A stretch of 64,000 nucleotides of DNA from Lepraria neglecta (GCA_033220425.1 CM065647.1:2294001-2358000); one strand, 5' to 3'. Positions 11,964-23,841 are shown, numbered from the stretch's first letter. Made by a program: numbers and translations. The notes: generated by a model from the sequence alone, not told the origin.

Positions 11964-13958
11964 GATTCCCGCGATTATGGAGATGTGCGTGGTTTTCGGA
12001 CGCTTTATGGCAACGCAACAACCATGGTGGTAAGCTTGTTTATAGTATTGGCCGTAGTCGCCGAATTGCCTAGTTCGTCCGAATCACTATGCACCAGTGG
12101 ACCCTGATTCTGCGCGAACCGGAAGTTGCGCTGGCCTGTGTGAGGCAGCAGGTCAGTCGTCGGCTATATTCGTTCGGAACCGCGTCCAATCGCCAAAACA
12201 CATGGCTTGACAGGTCAGGTACCACGTTGGATTCAAGACTCACTAGAAAATGTCTTGGCCGAATTGAGAATGATGTTATCGATAGTGGAGAGAGTGATCC
12301 AGAAAGGAAGCGAAGGCGAGACTGATTAAGAGTGTAGAGGTACACGTATGGCAGGTAAACAGAGGAAAACGGATAGGTACATGAGAAAGGGTGAGGTGTC
12401 ACGGCCTGATGCGCCTAACGCTGGCCTTTTGTTTCTCTGAGAGGTGCGCAGAGCGGTTTGAGTTTTCACGGCTCGAATTTTCACTCGCTGCAACGTTCGT
12501 GCCTTAGCACTCCCTTAGCCCCCTGTTCGGCCCTGGCAGCTCCCGGTAGGGCACACCCCATTGGCTGAAGCCACAAAACGGCCCAGTAAACTTGGCTTGC
12601 AACTCACTAAAAATTCTCTAGCGTCACTGGCTAGAAGAGCTAGATGTTAGCGAGGCAAACATCTGCCGTCTTCTTTTTCCTGTTCCTGAAAGCCCATGCG
12701 ATGAACCGGCATGCGTATCCTTGCCCGAAAACCGGAGTCCCTCCGCAAGACCCGCCAATTTGAGATCCCTCCCGCGATAAAATGCCCAACAGTCCTCAGA
12801 AGCTCAGAATTCAATCACTGGAATAGGCAAAAGGTGGGAATTCGCTGCCCCATTGTGCTTTGTGCTGTATGTCGGACAGATGCGCTCCACGGAGCCACGT
12901 AGAAGGATGTCTCGCATATCGACAGCTCATCACTCTTGCAGGAAAAAGGAAACTTGATTTGTCAAAAGTACACAGGTACCTTTCTGTCAGAGACTGACAC
13001 TTTTAGGCAAGGAGAATTTTTACCAGTACGATAACAGCGCAAGGAGCGACTTCTCTTACGTTACTGCTAAGACTGCGAGCAGGGCCGCGGCCCCACAAAC
13101 CACCGAACTGGAGACGAGGTGGACCATCCCTCACTGGCGGCAAAGAAGAAAAGAAAATCGTTGGGGGGAATCGGATGCCAAGTCAGGCCCTTGCTGCGAT
13201 CCACTTCGGATAACAGAGTTCCTTCCATCGGGAAACTCAAAGCGAGAACCCTGGGCCCGATTTGCGATTGGCCAGACCGCTTCTCCCATGGTCTTTTTCC
13301 CAATGATGAAAGACTTCGATGCAACACTGCAACGAATCAGTCTTCAGCGAAACTTTTTAAGCTTAATTGCTCAGATGTTGTGCAAATTGTGAATTTCTCG
13401 TTGCGTCCCAATCAATTTCGGCATATATGCGGGTCAATACGACAGCGACCAGCAACGGCGTGGTGGCCGAATGACACCGAAGGCGGAGGGACTTTGATAA
13501 GTTCATTATTCTCTTGGGCCAAAGCGCGCGTCTTTGGCAAGCATTGAGAGCATTGTGTCATCTCTGATAGGATAGACGTTAGGCGTTGTTACGTAGCTAA
13601 TATCGAAGGTGTGTCATTTTCGCCCAAGTGCTTTTTCTTCCGACTTCTTCCTACCTGTTTTCGTTTAATAGCAGCTGTGACGAAATTTGTACAGCTAGAA
13701 AAGATGTGCAGACATCTTGGCATCTTATTAATAATTATGACTCGCATGGAATGAGCGTTGCAGAACTTGCTTAACGAGATCGGACTCGAAAGTCCGGTAC
13801 TTTTGACTTCGTGGCTTGCTGCACTCCTCAATGTCTAAAGATATCAATCTAATCAGATTCAGCCTTGGTCACTTGCACATCATTCTCTGTACTTACTATT
13901 TGTGAAGATGGAGCTATTCTCGTATAATCTATAGACCTGCATGCCATCTTGGCTAGCT
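11964..13958. other. 2-kb intergenic region
   Basis: This contains the promoter of the minus-strand disordered protein at its left edge and the 3' end of the PNKP gene at its right edge. Frames here are at most 142 codons (13119-13547, +). They lack motifs, and the middle is of mixed composition with no strong repeat. I see no gene that I can defend. Confidence 0.45.
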
Positions 13959-15762
13959 TCATATCCAGTACTGACTCCAGATTCGGCGTTGTTCGTCGGT
14001 ACCCTGAAACTAAAAATGGAAGAACTGTTAGCTCATTTGCATGGTATACGAATTCAGTCATGTGGTACCTGGAACTCCTCAGTGACAATGTCTTGGAAAC
14101 CTTCTTTGAGCTCCGGCTCTCTGAATCTGGCTGCAAAGCCAGCGAAGGCTGAATGAGGAAGGATTGTGCGTTTCTCGGGATTGAAATTGCCGCTGGTCAG
14201 TGCTCTGACCGTGTCGTTATGCTCGCAGAGTTTGATGGAGGCAGTGAAGTGGACACAACGAATGGATACGCCGAACTTCTGTGCAAGCTGTACCCAGACT
14301 GCTCTAGTCTCTGGGTCGGAGTTGGTATTATCTATTATCAAGGCTTGAGTTCTTTGCTCTGATGACCGCGCGTAGAGAAAGCCTACCAATGGCAACCGAG
14401 TCCTTCTCGGCGAGTAGGTTTGATGCTACCTTCACACATTTGTCACGCTGTTGAGACTTTCTGTTAGCGTTGCAACATGGAGAAGAGAATTCGGAACCTA
14501 CGGTTTTGAGTGTGTCCTGATTGATGCGTTCATAGCCTAGTGGTTTCAACTTCGTCCAGTAAAATGTCGATTTTCCAGAACCTGGGCTACCACAGAGGAG
14601 GACAATATCCAGAGCATTCCTCTTCTCGATGATGATAGGAGCTGTTGAAGGTGAGCAAGATGGTCACTCTTTGGAGGTAGAGCACATGGTGTCTTACTCG
14701 CGTCCGTCGAGGTAGTCAATGCTGGATCGAGGAAGGTACCGGGCTCGAATGTCCTTGTGAATGGCAATGGTTCCTCATGAAGAAAGTATTCCTCTGGTGT
14801 CTTGAACTCTATGCCGACATTGCTAGCAAAATCTCTGAGAGCTAGTGAGTCTCTATCGTTAAGCCAAACATACCACGATCCTTACCTGTCGGAACAAGCG
14901 TGATCAGCTTTGGCTCCGTTTCTTGCTGTACGTCCTGCAGCATCACCCACAAAGAACGAGGATTGCAGATCAGGTGCATCGCCTTCGTCAAGGTCCATGT
15001 CTTCAAGCAGCTCAATCCACATTCCAGTCCGGGGCTTCCTGTAAAGGTCTCGAGCACAGGCCGCCAGAAGGACTATGGGGAAGTCAAAGTGATTGAAGAT
15101 GTTGGAAACCTTTGATCTGAAAGCGGCGAGACTTCTCTGATCGGCCTTGATTGTTTTGGGATTGTCCTTGAGACTGACGCTGCCTTGATTGGTGAGAACA
15201 GCCACCGCAAAGCTAGAAAAGATATCGATCAGTGGGAATCCACAACACCGGGAAAGCATGGACACATGATGTCCTTAGAGGGGACATACCCATCTGCGTG
15301 TAGTTGTTTGAGAACACTGGGTATGCTCGGATGCCACCATCGCCAATCCGTAGGATCTTTGGCGAAGACATTGCCAGACGATGTTTGAATTAGCGTAGAG
15401 TCCTGTGTTTTGATGGCCATATATTAGGCTGATTTCGTCGAGGCAGGCTTCAGCGCTGTGATGACCTACGAGATCGAATGCTGCAATCTTTCGCCTTTTC
15501 ACTGGCGGCCTGTTGGCCTCTCTGGCGGGATCATATCTGGCAATCAGTAGGCCTTCATTGATGATTGCCCAGGCTATCTTCTCTGGTTCTTTCTTCGATG
15601 CAGGGGTAAAGAAATTAGCTACGGCCTTCTCTGATGGAAGGGGTTGTTAGCCGTATCCATAAAATGTTTACATTCCAAGCACTTACTTGTGGTCGTTGAT
15701 TCGAATTTACGTTTCTTCGAAGGCGGGGGAGAGAGCGACCCCTCTCTCTTGGGTGCGTCCAT
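13959..15762 (-). CDS. pnk1: Bifunctional polynucleotide 3'-phosphatase / 5'-kinase (PNKP)
   Basis: Nine exons (15762-15687, 15630-15470, 15402-15290, 15212-14886, 14834-14698, 14641-14502, 14447-14387, 14331-14069, 14009-13959) with eight introns of 51-77 nt give 442 aa; all phases agree. The HAD-type phosphatase begins at about residue 77 with FDLDSTL (catalytic DxDST), followed by VAVLTNQG and RKPRTGMW. The kinase carries a Walker A motif [10 protein letters not shown] near 288, ERINQDTL and DNTNSD. The end, [15 protein letters not shown], is typical of the family. The enzyme removes 3' phosphates and phosphorylates 5' hydroxyls at DNA breaks in the nucleus, preparing ends for ligation. 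A Lys/Arg run (SKKRKFE) near the N-terminus may be a nuclear signal. There is no FHA domain, as in fission yeast Pnk1. An alternative ATG at 15810 would add 16 residues. Confidence 0.95.
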
Positions 15763-16367
15763 CTCGAAAATACAGAACCTTTGGGTTGCTGTCAGGCGAG
15801 TAAAGATCAAATCATCAGAAGGTTAGAATTATCGTGGTTCGTTTGACCATAAGTTCGTGTTGGTCGTGCCTTCTATCAACTTGTGGCTAGATCGTGCCGC
15901 TCCCAGAAGTAACATATACTCCCATTGAGACAATGAACCCGTTAAAAAGATGACACTTGAAGGAATACCCTACTACAAACATCCAGCATTAGGCACGCAA
16001 TGCCTTTCTTTAACAGTGCATAGATATTACTAATTTTCAATGCTACTCTCGGGCACACAATAATATGCTTGCTGTTACTTTACTATGTTGTCTAGATTGA
16101 TTACATCTGGCCAACTCAACGGCAGAAGCCTGTTCAATGAAGCCGAGATATCTAGATAGTTATGAGGAGCAGGAAAAGAGAGACACCAAGCATATATACT
16201 TTAGCAACGCCGGGGTATCGCTGGTTACTAAAGCATATTTAATTCATTCCATCCAAACACCACATCATTACCACTTCGTAAGCTCCGAGTCACTCATCCT
16301 GTCAATCCATCCCGGCCATGTTTGTAGCCATTCTTCATTATCTTGTATAGCTCATTCGCCCGTTTGG
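15763..16367. other. Intergenic region between PNKP promoter and a minus-strand 3' end
   Basis: About 600 bp, A/T-richer than its surroundings. It should contain the PNKP promoter (minus strand, right of 15762) and the 3' UTR of the gene ending at 16368. An 85-codon plus frame at 16137-16394 overlaps the end of that gene and looks like chance. Confidence 0.4.
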
Positions 16368-17780
16368 CTAATCATCGCGTTTCTTTCCGATTGAGCCTTG
16401 ATCGTTGCCATCCTTATCATCCTCCTCTTCATTGACCTCTCCCCATCCTGAATTTCTTCTGCTAATTCGACCTTGCACTGGCGCCTCTTTCGGGCTAGCG
16501 AGAGGGCTGTCCGTGCTAGCTAGTCCAGTGATGCTCCTAGTAATACTGTCGGTCCTTCCATGGCCAACCAGTCCACTCCTGACACTTCCGCCGTCTCCAG
16601 GATTGTTTTGCTTCCCTGCATAATAGCTGTTCCGTTCGCTGGGCAAAGCGGGCGCAATGCCAGAGGATGAGTACACACTAGCGCGTTCAGCGTTTGCAAG
16701 CCCCACACTTACCTGGCGGCCTTGATGATGACCCGTTGTGCTGGCTTGATCGTGGGTTGAGCTGAGAACGCTGAGTGGCAATGATTCTCTACTCCCTCCA
16801 AACAATGAAGAGGGAGCAAGCGCGCGTACGGAGGCATTGGTGTCCAACGAGTTCCGACGTCGACGTTTTGAAGACGATGCCAGAGTCATGATTGAAGCAT
16901 TATCGGTGAGGCGGTCATTTGCCGTAGCAGTAGTGTAGGTTGCTGGGTGGCCGCCACTCGTATTGACAACATGGAATGGAACAGCAGAGGCGGGAGAGGA
17001 CGGAAACTGATGTGAGAATTGTTGACCGGAGTTTTGATGACTGTGATGTGACTGGGGCACAGCTAAGGGAGCTTGTAGGCCCTGGTTGTTGCCGTTGAGG
17101 AGATTTGATGGTGCGGTTGATTGCATTGTGGTCAAAGTTGTAGTGAGTGACCTGACTGAGGGTGCGGGAGACGAAAAAGTGCTTCCTTCTCCACCACCCA
17201 TTCCATTAGAGCTTACAGCTCCACCGGCCGTAGCCGTAGTTCCAGCCTTCGAGTTGGCGGCATCCGAAAGGGTATCGTTGTTTGTAGATATTGTAGGTGC
17301 TATCGACTTTTTACCGATTGTTGGGGGTTGCTGACCATCACTAGAAGCCGGGATGGATGTTTTACTCTGCGACGGCGAAACATAGCTGATGCTCCTCCCG
17401 GATGGCGGCGTGCAGAAGGAAAGGTGACCATTGCCGCTGTTCGGTAGTGAGGTATCGAGCTGTGGCTTTCCTGAGATTGGGTAGGGATTGTTCTTGACAG
17501 CGTTTGTTTTCTTGCTCTTCGAGTATGTGGTATTCTGATTCCGCTTACTCGTACTATTGGGGGCCGAATCAGATGATGGATACTTCAAATTTGCAAGTCG
17601 TTTCATCCAATTCGAGAAGGGACGCCGTCGGGAGTGTCTGTCTGAACCGGCTATTAGCATGGATACTATGAAGAGAAGGCGGGGTGTAAAGGGATACATG
17701 TGGCCATCCAGAACGGCGTGGGAAGATAAGGAGCTTGAGAGCGTACCTGGAGGTCTTGCAGCAGCTTCCACCATGGCCAT
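16368..17780 (-). CDS. Ser-rich conserved fungal protein of unknown function
   Basis: The frame is open over 470 codons, but a 96-nt phase-1 intron (17746-17651, GTACGC...CTAATAG) very likely interrupts it. Removing it joins MAMVEAAARPP to AGSDRHSRRRPFSNWMKRL and gives about 438 aa. The rest is Ser/Thr/Asn/Gly-rich and probably disordered. There are two compact blocks I regard as the conserved core: SSKRRRRNSLDTNASVRALAPSS-type sequence in the middle, and ERASVYSSSGIAPALPSERN followed by SVRSG. The C-terminus is acidic then basic. I recall similar proteins across filamentous ascomycetes without a defined function; that recollection is not verified. Because the intron is a multiple of three with no stop, its retention would also be translatable. 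Confidence 0.8.
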   Translation of the reverse strand: MAMVEAAARPPGTLSSSLSSHAVLDGHMYPFTPRLLFIVSMLIAGSDRHSRRRPFSNWMKRLANLKYPSSDSAPNSTSKRNQNTTYSKSKKTNAVKNNPYPISGKPQLDTSLPNSGNGHLSFCTPPSGRSISYVSPSQSKTSIPASSDGQQPPTIGKKSIAPTISTNNDTLSDAANSKAGTTATAGGAVSSNGMGGGEGSTFSSPAPSVRSLTTTLTTMQSTAPSNLLNGNNQGLQAPLAVPQSHHSHQNSGQQFSHQFPSSPASAVPFHVVNTSGGHPATYTTATANDRLTDNASIMTLASSSKRRRRNSLDTNASVRALAPSSLFGGSRESLPLSVLSSTHDQASTTGHHQGRQVSVGLANAERASVYSSSGIAPALPSERNSYYAGKQNNPGDGGSVRSGLVGHGRTDSITRSITGLASTDSPLASPKEAPVQGRISRRNSGWGEVNEEEDDKDGNDQGSIGKKRDD

Positions 17781-18499
17781 TTTGATTATGCTGCGGAGAG
17801 ACTGAGTGTTGGTCGATGTGAGCTTCAGGGAAGAGGAGAAAGGTATGCTCTTTCAAAGTCGGGACGTGCAGAAATGAAGTATCCAGTAGGTAGCATTGTT
17901 ATTAGTCAGAATGTTGAGAAGGAGTTATCATGAGCAAGGTCGAGCCGAAGGCTGAAGCTTCTGGTAGGCTCACCATCAGCCTTAGAAGGGTTCACCCCCT
18001 GAGTTGTCAAACCCCCTGAGTTGTCAGTTAGGCCCTAAAGAGGCTCCTTTGGGGAGCCGCATTTGGCCCCGAGACGAACTAAATCCGAAATCTCCGGCGG
18101 CGATTGCCATCCCCCAGACGACCAGCTTTAGACTCTGTTTAAGGGCGGCCCGGGCGGGTGACAACTCAGGGGGTGAACCCTTCTATGGCCCTCAAACCGC
18201 GAGCATGCTTCCGCCTTCTCGGTGACTGTCAACCGTTGGTTGATTTTCTCTTAACGACGCTGGGCTTTGATCTCGAGCATCTGGCCTGCACCGTGTTGCC
18301 AGCAATTCTTCTTCCTCAAGCCTGGCTCCGGAACCCCTCCATTCCAGATGCGCCTGCCGGGTTCTGGAGGCTACTCTATGGGGAAGTGGCACCCACCTTG
18401 AGCTGGTCTTTGGCTGCTCCTATAGAATTCAATAGGCTTTGGGGACATATATTACCAAAGTTGCCATCCAATGCTGTCCGACTTTCACAATTCTGCGAC
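17781..18499. other. Divergent promoter region of the Ser-rich gene and MLH3
   Basis: The minus-strand gene starts at 17780 and MLH3 at 18500, so this 719-bp gap should hold both promoters. The MITE-like element occupies 17985-18183. The remaining right part (18190-18499) is open in the MLH3 frame for 114 codons without an ATG close to the conserved start, and I treat it as leader. Confidence 0.5.
17985..18183. mobile_element. 199-bp MITE-like inverted-repeat element with TA borders
   Basis: Bases 17983-18009 and 18159-18185 are perfect inverted copies of each other over 27 nt, including a TA at each outer end. This is read as a TA target duplication plus 25-bp terminal inverted repeats beginning GAAGGGTTCACCCCC. 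The termini enclose about 150 bp of GC-rich noncoding sequence, and weaker complementarity continues inward. The left side carries a second copy of the inner 16 nt (17994-18009 repeated at 18011-18026). TA duplication and short length fit a nonautonomous Tc1/mariner-type DNA element; no transposase is present. The perfect termini suggest a recent insertion. It sits about 320 bp before the MLH3 start codon. Confidence 0.8.
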
Positions 18500-21288
18500 A
18501 TGCCGGACAATTTCCCTTCGATTCTGCCCTTACCTCCAGATGTGGCCGCCCAGATCAAATCGTCTACTGCTATACCATCGCTCACAAGCATTGTCCTTGG
18601 ATTGATAGCCAACTCATTGGATGCAAAGGCGCACAAGATCGATGTCAGCGTGGATTTCCGCAGAGGCGCCGCATCAGTGGAGGATGATGGTCATGGGATA
18701 CCTCCCAATGAGTTTACTGAAACCGGCGGTCTGGGAAAGCCACATCGTGAGCAATTTGGGGAGGTCGTCAAAAACGAAGCTGATGGTAGCCAGACACATC
18801 TAAGAATAAAAGCCCGAACGCTTCGTATGGGAGGAATGGGACCTTCTTGACTTCTGTGGCCGCCTTATCGATTCTAACGATCACATCCCACCATTGTGCT
18901 CACGCACAGCACGCTACTCTGATCTTACATCGCTCCAGGCCAGCTGCGAGATTGGTTCCAGCGCCCTCCCACCATAATCTGTCCCATCGTGAACATGGCA
19001 CACGGGTCACCGTTCACGATCTTTTCGGAAACATGCCTGTGAGGGTGAAGCAACGTGCTATTGGGTCGGAGAACGGAGAGGACGAGAAGCAGCTTCAGGT
19101 GTTGAAGAGACAAGTTGTTGGACTGCTTTTGGCCTGGCACACACCTGTCTCGGTTTCCCTGAAGAGCGCGGAGGGCGGCGGGAAGCTACAAATACGTGAC
19201 AACAAGGATCTAAATACGAAGATAGAGGCGAGTGAGAGCTCCTCTCGGGCTTTTGATCTCTCACTGGTCCGTCGTACTTTTTCTCAAGCTGGATTCATCG
19301 AACCTTCAAACTGGGATGATTGGATCAAGACGTCTGCTCGAACTCCCTTCATCACGATGAAAGGTGCAATCTCCCTACAACCTGCTCCATCAAAACAAGT
19401 TCAATTCATCTCCTTGGGCATTCACCCAGTCAGTACGGCTGTGGCCAACAATGTCCTTTACGATGAAGTCAACCGGCTCTTTGCTTCATCAAGCTTTGGC
19501 AATCAAGAGATTTCTGATACTGAACAAGCCGCCACGATAAACAAAAGTAAGGACCGACGCTTCAAACAGGACGGCTTTACCAACAAGCAACTCAAAGGTG
19601 GCGGAAAGGGGGTGGACAGATGGCCGATGTTTTGCATTCGTATCGAGCTACATGAACATGCAAAACAAGAAATCGAAAGCAATACCGAAAGACTCAGAGA
19701 GGGTACCTTGTCGAGCGTACTGAAGGTGCTTGGCGCTATGACCACCAGCTTCCTCAGGGAAAACCACTTCAGACCACGAGCTAGACTGGAAAGGCGCGAG
19801 CAAGATGCGCCTAGGAAGCCGGAAGCTCGTAGAAGTAGTCCAAGGCTTCAACAACTGGGCGGGAAGCTCCAATCATCAAAGTCTAGCAGCGACCGGTATC
19901 AATACTCCAATTTCGGCGCCTGGAGCCGCATCAAGGTTGGGACAGCTGTAATTCGTCCGGCCGCATGCCCGTCTTCCAGCTCCCCTCAAGGTCAATCGGC
20001 CCCTACAAATTGCGACGGAAGAGGAGCTGCAGAGCCATGTCCAGAGCCAAAGATAGCGCCTGAGCCTCAAAAGTCTGCTGATACTGGATGTTCAGACCCT
20101 CCCACCAGCCAAGATTGCGAGCAGACACTTGAATGGAAGAATCCCATATCTGGGGCTACAATCCTCATAAATGCTCGGACGGGTCTGGTAGTTAATCCAC
20201 AACTTCCGAAGAGACCGGCAACGGCCCCTTCAGAATTTGGCATATCAACTCCACCTTCTCTTGTCCGCGCATACACCACGCCAGCTCCTAACCACGCCAG
20301 GAGACTTACTCGTAGCATCTCCTCACCCTTTGACATACCCAAGGCAGGATCGTGGTCCAGCGACCTTCTTGCCAAATGGGAGAACCCCGTCTTCGATACG
20401 ACAGAGGAGGACATACCCCAAGTTTCCCTCGACGGTCCTAATATTGAAATCTCGGATATTATACATGGCCGACGGCGTTGTTGCTCAGATCTTGATATCC
20501 AGAAGACTTTTACACAATCGTCTTCAGCTTTCTCTGCTAGACTGTCGAAATTAGCTCTTAAGGACGCGAAAATCATCTCGCAGGTTGACAAGAAGTTTAT
20601 TCTCATTTGCATGAGTGACCGTTCGCAAACTGATGTCCCTAAAGGGGGTGAGCTCCTAGTGCTCGTCGACCAACATGCAGCAGACGAGCGAGTCCGAGTC
20701 GAAGGTCTTCTGAGAGATCTAAGCTCAATTCCGATATCACTGGCGAAACCCATCATCTTTGAGACCCAGGCGCGTGAGCAGGAGATTTTGGCTCGCCAGG
20801 CCACCTATTTTGCGGACTGGGGTATTCTCTATGACGTGATCGTTCCGCCTGGTACTAAAAAATGTAGAGTAAGCGTCAGAGCCTTACCGACAGCCGTTGC
20901 AGAGAGATGCAGGATCGAACCCAAAGTCCTCATCGAATTACTGAGAGCCGAAGCCTGGAAGCGCGAAGAAAACGGCGGCTTAAGGTCCACGAGGCAATGC
21001 CCCCAAGGGCTTCTCGATATGCTCAACTCGCGTGCCTGCCGGAGCGCTATCATGTTCAACGATGAGCTTACCCACGAAGAAGCCCAGACATTGATACAAC
21101 GACTTGGAGATTGTGCTTTTCCGTTTCAGTGTGCACACGGGAGACCCAGCATGATCCCGCTTGTTGACCTAGGCTCCAGCTCGTGTTTTGGTATGGGAGA
21201 AAAGGCCTTTGGAGCGCCTAAGGGTGGGGAAGCAAAAGAGGAGAAGGGCTTTGGGGAGGCTTGGAAAACGTGGAAGCCGAGCGTCTAG
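18500..21288 (+). CDS. MLH3: MutL-family mismatch repair / meiotic crossover protein MLH3
   Basis: Exons 18500-18746 and 18794-21288 are joined across a 47-nt phase-1 intron (GTGAGC...GCCAG), giving 913 aa. The GHL ATPase starts at once with ILPLPPDVAAQIKSSTAI and has ANSLDA and the nucleotide-binding EDDGHGI near residue 62. Next come the spliced segment GKPHHTSK, YGRNGTFLTSVAAL, and HGTRVTVHDLFGNMPVRVKQR. A variable linker follows. The C-terminal endonuclease domain shows DQHAADERVRVE near residue 708 (the DQHA-x2-E-x4-E metal site), ACRSAIMF, and CAHGRP near 862. MLH3 pairs with MLH1 and nicks DNA during mismatch repair and crossover resolution. Both catalytic motifs are intact, so an active nuclease is expected. 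The start fits the usual MLH3 N-terminus closely. Confidence 0.95.
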
Positions 21289-22408
21289 CGAACGAGATGA
21301 TCTTCTTTCGGAGAGTACTTTATAGATTGATAGTAAAATATATTTAACAACTGATTGAACCAATACCTCGGCGCATACTGAAGATCATGCGGTGTGGTCG
21401 AGACATTGTGATCATATCTGTAGAGACTAACCGAGATGTTAAATGAATGGGGAATCTAAATCGCAGCCAATGGCTGTTCAGTCCTTGCTCTCCTTCTTCG
21501 CTGTATTCTAATTGTCTCAACCCCTTGAAATAATGTCCATCCCCTCCCTCTCAGCCCCTGGCTGGGCTCTAGCAATCATGGCCACCCCCATTCTTGTACA
21601 ACAGATTGGGACGCTGTATGATCCGTCTGCGTTCATTAAAAAAAATTCAGATACCCGATCAGAAGACTGCGAGGGGTTTTCCATGGTCATGTTGGACAGA
21701 TCCAGAAACAGTACTTCAGATTCACTCGACCCAAGCAAAATTTGGGTTCTGTTCCCCAACTCGAAGACATCCATAGGGACTTTAGCCCTTCAGACCGCTT
21801 GTATTTCCATAAAGTACCCCGAACGAAAGTCTCTTTCTTAGTCCTGTTCCATGAACACGGCTAACTTAACATTTCACAGGATTCACACATCTGCATCAAC
21901 CTCTACGGTTCCCTAGGCGCCTTGCAAGACAATTGGGGGTTTTCTGGCTTTCTCTTGCAGAGAAAGCGCTCGCAAGTGGCTTGTTTGGGAGTTGGGTCCT
22001 GGGCCGTGGAGGGGTATTGCTGTTAGGGAAGCTGTAACGGGGGCGGTTCTTGGAGAATCCATGGCGTTTAGTGCAAAGGCTTAAGGAGGGTTCGGATGGC
22101 GGGTGAAAATTTTAGTATTTTGTGTTCTAGGCGCTTTTGGTTTATCCAAGTATAGATACGAATAAAAGGTACCGGCCCTTTAATCCTCATGGTCTCAATT
22201 ATTAGGACTCTGAGTCGGCCAAAATCGAGCTCTTCCTGCCCCTTGGTTCCCTCTTTCCCACCGGAAAGGGTCCTTCAGGCGTCAAGGCAGCGTGTGTATT
22301 CAATCTACGCTGGATAGCGCACTCGAGTTGTTGCCCCAAGCTGGGTGCGAAATGCCCTTGATTCGAACTAGACGCTTCGCGTACGTGGTTGATAGGAGGT
22401 CTATTCGT
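21289..22408. other. Intergenic region after MLH3
   Basis: No clear gene. The frame at 21512-21841 (+) and the antisense frame 21517-21774 (-) overlap and neither has a motif. Around 21900-22080 the sequence is pyrimidine then G-rich, with stop-rich frames. The region is bordered on the right by a decayed F-box gene, so more gene remnants may be hidden here. Confidence 0.4.
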
Positions 22409-23841
22409 TCATGTGCGGCGATAGTTGCGTAGGAGCTCTATGCCCAGTTGGCGGGAAGTAACTGTGGTTTGTTTGAGATCATCATCGGAGAACATGTCCA
22501 GGGACCAGCCAAGCGCAACTTCAGGATCACTCGTTGAATCGAGGCATGGATGGCGAATGTTGTAGAACCTGCCATAGACCACATAGAATTCGGTCTCTTC
22601 GAGAAGCTCTGGCTCAGTGTCATGATCCCGCGCTCCTGTCCCTACTGGTCTGAATATGGCTCCTACACGGTGAGTGGGCTTGCTCAGTAGCCTTAATTTG
22701 AACAAGCATTAATACCGCAATCCTTCGATGAACCCATTCCCAAGTACCACTGAAGCTCAATTCCAGAAAGCATTTTTTCCCGAATTAGTTCAAGGCCTTC
22801 GATAGCAAGCCCTGAGATTCGAAGTTCTGTCAGATTTGGCCAACAGGTTATGCGTGGAAAGACTTGTCCAAACCGATAATATGATGTTATGAAATTGCCG
22901 AAACTCTCTTTTTTAAGGTGCAAATCCAATCGATGAACGCCAGACATCTTCTCTAGGAGTCTCGTGAGTAGTGGAAGAGAGTGACTATGAGCTCAAAACT
23001 TGTTAAACGAGAATAGGCGTTCTGCATGTGTTCCACCATATCAAGCGCCGCAATTGGCCTCCACAACGCCTTGGAGGGAAAGCCAGCCCCTTTATTGAAT
23101 GGAAGCTCAAAGTTCGTGATACTCTTGCCGGTCGTGGAAATGGTGCGGTTGAGGGTGTGAAAATGATCTGCCATCTCTGAAAAGTTCCCATCGAATTCTT
23201 CACTGCGCAACGTTGGATGTAGATAGTAGGGATTCCAGCTACGCATGAGCGGAGAACCTTTATCAGGGTTTTGATCGATGTCGTGATCCCAGAGGCTATC
23301 GCTAAGCTTGACAGAATGTAAATTGTGGAGTCGATAGAGACCGGAACATAGATCCGAGTAAAACGTGCCACTCTGGAAAGAGTGCTGTTCGTACTTGGTG
23401 TGTGCACTGTGCTTTTTAAAGCCCTCGATCACAAATTTATCGTTCTCATGCATTTGGCAGAATTCAGAATAGCTGAGGACCCTTCGGACCTTTGCTAATT
23501 GACCTCGTGCGTAGCACTTGATCTCGATGTCCGAAATCATCGATATAGGATCCCCCCCACGCATCGAGATCCCGAGCACCGGACAATATAGCTTTCCATG
23601 TTAATCTTCGATATCGTCGTACAAAGGAAATTGGGAAGCATCGTTGACAAGGTTCTTGACCGCAGAGCTCAGCACAAGGTCTCTTGTTATCCTTTCAAAG
23701 ACCTCAATATCCTTAGGCCGCGGCGATATGTAGATCTTGTCAAACAAAGGAGTTGTCGCAAGCAAGTACCATTCTTTTGAGACGAGTCTCACGCTCTTCA
23801 AGTCACGTTTCTAGGATATAGATTCGTAACTCGACCGGTAG
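22409..23841 (-). pseudogene. Decayed F-box / LRR-like protein gene
   Basis: The minus strand carries pieces of a fungal F-box protein. An F-box start LPVELRIYILE lies at 23841-23809. DLKSVRLVSKEWYLLATTPL follows in a frame displaced by one nucleotide. Then comes VKNLVNDASQFPLYDDIED ending at an in-frame TAA (about 23600), after which the same frame continues for over 200 codons (GDPISMISDIEIKCYARGQ ... ALWRPIAALDMVEHM). Another frame change near 22960 leads to KMSGVHRLDLHLKKE and WPNLTELRISGLAIEG. A normal 53-nt intron (GTATTA...TGTAG) then joins to GAIFRPVGTGARDHD. I found no introns that would remove the stop or either shift. F-box proteins recruit substrates to SCF ubiquitin ligases; they are numerous and fast-evolving in fungi. 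Sequencing error or very unusual splicing are alternatives. Confidence 0.65.

Noticed and set aside
12089-13547. Short frames in the 2-kb gap before PNKP
   Set aside because: No motif and no intron model; the 142-codon frame at 13119-13547 reads like random sequence.
18004-18499. Longer N-terminus for MLH3 from the open frame starting near 18158
   Set aside because: It would begin at the right end of the MITE-like element, and MLH3 proteins normally start just before the ILPLPPDV block.
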